Assembly: GCF_037975245.1 (NCBI RefSeq)
Contig: NC_092574.1
Location: 27,014,713 to 27,078,712 of the forward strand
Direction of reading: 5' to 3'
DNA from: Apostichopus japonicus
Lineage: Eukaryota > Echinodermata > Holothuroidea > Aspidochirotida > Stichopodidae
DNA length: 64,000 nucleotides
A model generated the notes under the pieces. The model did no database searches. It was given only the letters and a program-made list of their open reading frames with translations, and had not been told where the DNA came from. Numbering within the stretch: position 1 is the first letter of the stretch; every line of letters begins with the position of its first letter. The position numbers were made by a program, and so were the translations under genes. Positions 62,628 through 64,000 of the stretch are shown here, one piece after another.

Positions 62628-63634
62628 ATGGCTAACAAAAGGCCTTTCGAGCAGACTGACGAGGAAAGAGACTTAGATAGACTGCAAGCCGAACTGGCAC
62701 AAGAAAAGCAAATGAAGTAAGTGATGCTTTAATAAAAAGCATATGAAGGATACTGCTACTACTAGTAGCATGGTGGGCTCATAATTGACGCACTTAAGGA
62801 TTTGATCAACGATATATATCTATCAAGGAAAAATCCAAATCACTCGACTGTTGTGTTTTTCATATGTGTAGTTCCTCAGAAATGTTATGATCTCAAAATA
62901 TTTAAGGTTCTGTGCTTATGCACCGTACAATTGAGCAGAATTTGACCACAAAATGTCTGCCGTGTCAAGTTCTTTCATACCCCTAAATTGACACATTCGT
63001 TGTAATGCTAACTGTAGTGTAGGCCTTAGTATACATCCATTGACTTTAGATGCTGTTTGCTATGCTCTGAGCCTCTAAGCTCAGACTGCAGTGTTATCAT
63101 ATTGAGGTAATGTTGGTTATTTTTAGGGAGTAAGATTTCCAAATGACCAAACAATGTGTAAAACTGGTGGGAGGGTGTTAAAAGCTCAAAAAATACCACA
63201 ATTTGGTCAGCAAATAGCTGAAATAGATTCAAACTCATGAAATATGTCATTCTGCTTGACTGCAAAAAGTTTAGGTGGCCTGCTGTATCATTGCTAGTAA
63301 TAATTGAAGGTGCATCAATTACGGGGGTGCGTCAATTATGAAGCCTTTACTATACTAGTAGTATACTATCATAAGTCGAGGCTAGGACTAGATGCCTAGC
63401 CTAACTTCTGCTCAGCCCACACCACAGGCCCTCAATGGGTAGTTTACCCAATATTGCAGCTTAAATTAACTGCCCTTTGCCATATTAGCATTGCCATCAA
63501 ATGGACTATTGTCTAATTTGAATTTTGATCTTTTAACTTTCTTTTTTTCAGAGAAATGCTTAACCAATCAATTCAAGACTTGCAGTTAACCATTGCTGAG
63601 TTGGAACAGAGATACAACAGTGTAATCGATGAGG
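62628..63634 (+). CDS. Coiled-coil protein, first two coding exons (gene continues beyond the window)
   Basis: Exon 1 is 62628-62716 (MANKRPFEQTDEERDLDRLQ, then AELAQEKQMK), ending before GTAAGTG. Exon 2 is 63552-63634, after a TTTTTTTCAG acceptor and ending before GTGAGA. The join is in frame and gives 57 codons plus one base. From about residue 13 the sequence follows a heptad pattern (LDRLQAEL, LNQSIQDLQLTIAELEQRY), so the product starts as a charged coiled coil. The ATG has A at -3. No signal peptide is present, so it is cytoplasmic or nuclear. I do not recognise the family from so short a piece. Possible roles such as centrosomal or chromatin-complex subunits would be guesses. Confidence 0.7.
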
Positions 63635-63654
63635 GTGAGATGTAGTCAATGCAT

Positions 63655-63845
63655 ACTGTAATACCTCTGGCCTCTCCCCCACCCCCATCACCCTTTGCCC
63701 TGGTAAGATACCCTCCAACACTGGCTTCTCCCCCACCCCATCACCCTTATTCCCTAAGATCCCCTCCAACACTGGCTTCTCCCCCACCTGGCCCATCATC
63801 CTTGTGCCCTGGTTTTCCATCCAACACCATCTCCCCTTCCCCAGC
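63655..63845 (+). repeat. Pyrimidine-rich minisatellite after exon 2 of the coiled-coil gene
   Basis: Three loose copies of a unit of about 55-60 bp: CTTCTCCCCCACCCCATCACCC...CCCTGGTAAGAT...CCTCCAACACTGG. It begins about 25 bp after the donor at 63635 but does not overlap the exon. Frames on both strands across it are artefacts. Confidence 0.8.
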
Positions 63846-64000
63846 CTATGTGCTGTAATGTATAGTCACAATATTTCATCATAAAATTATTAATATCATG
63901 AACCTGCAACCTTGTTAATTACCAAAGATATCTTAAAGCTAATAACTGTATGAACAGCACTTTCCACATATATGAAACTGCAGTTATACTTTACTACCCA

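Overview
This is eukaryotic DNA: spliced genes with GT-AG introns, long (TA)n tracts, many minisatellites, and dense DNA transposons and non-LTR retrotransposon (LINE) relics. The gene content (FRG1, a carbohydrate sulfotransferase), the repeat style and the low gene density suggest a marine invertebrate deuterostome. An echinoderm is my first guess, with amphioxus or a hemichordate as alternatives. The species is not proven by anything here.

Four gene loci can be supported. (1) A possible small secreted protein lies at 6809-7126. (2) A complete FRG1 orthologue lies at 14104-22973 on the + strand, in eight coding exons giving 268 codons that match the animal family end to end. (3) A type II membrane carbohydrate sulfotransferase of the CHST8-14 kind has its catalytic exon at 46866-47681. 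Two separate upstream exons, at 33841-34092 and 41678-41935, each encode a membrane anchor and each end in a phase-0 donor that fits the catalytic exon. (4) The first two exons of a coiled-coil protein lie at 62628-63634 and run off the right edge.

The rest is mostly repeats. From 1 to 13.5 kb there is a Mutator-like element with a 9-bp target duplication, several hAT-like elements with 8-bp target duplications, and an interrupted LINE. FRG1 introns hold a LINE relic and tandem arrays. Two of these are built from the gene's own exon ends plus 5' splice sites: exon 5 is partly duplicated, and the exon 6 end is repeated about 18 more times. The interval 31.7-33.1 kb holds three minisatellites and a tRNA-derived SINE. 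The interval 48.1-50.4 kb is a hAT-like element with a palindromic TA-type element inside it, which holds a second element with the same ends. The interval 51.6-53.3 kb is a 55-bp satellite. The interval 54.8-62.2 kb is more hAT-like elements and two LINE fragments.

The most unusual signal is a set of very small palindromes, 17-62 bp, with CAGGGA...TCCCTG or CATGGAGGT...ACCTCCATG ends. Four loci have perfect 7-bp flanking direct repeats and a fifth matches at six of seven bases. The duplicated 7-mers share the pattern N-T-N-Y-R-A-S. They look like real insertions far smaller than ordinary MITEs.

All calls come from reading the sequence. No alignment or database search was run.
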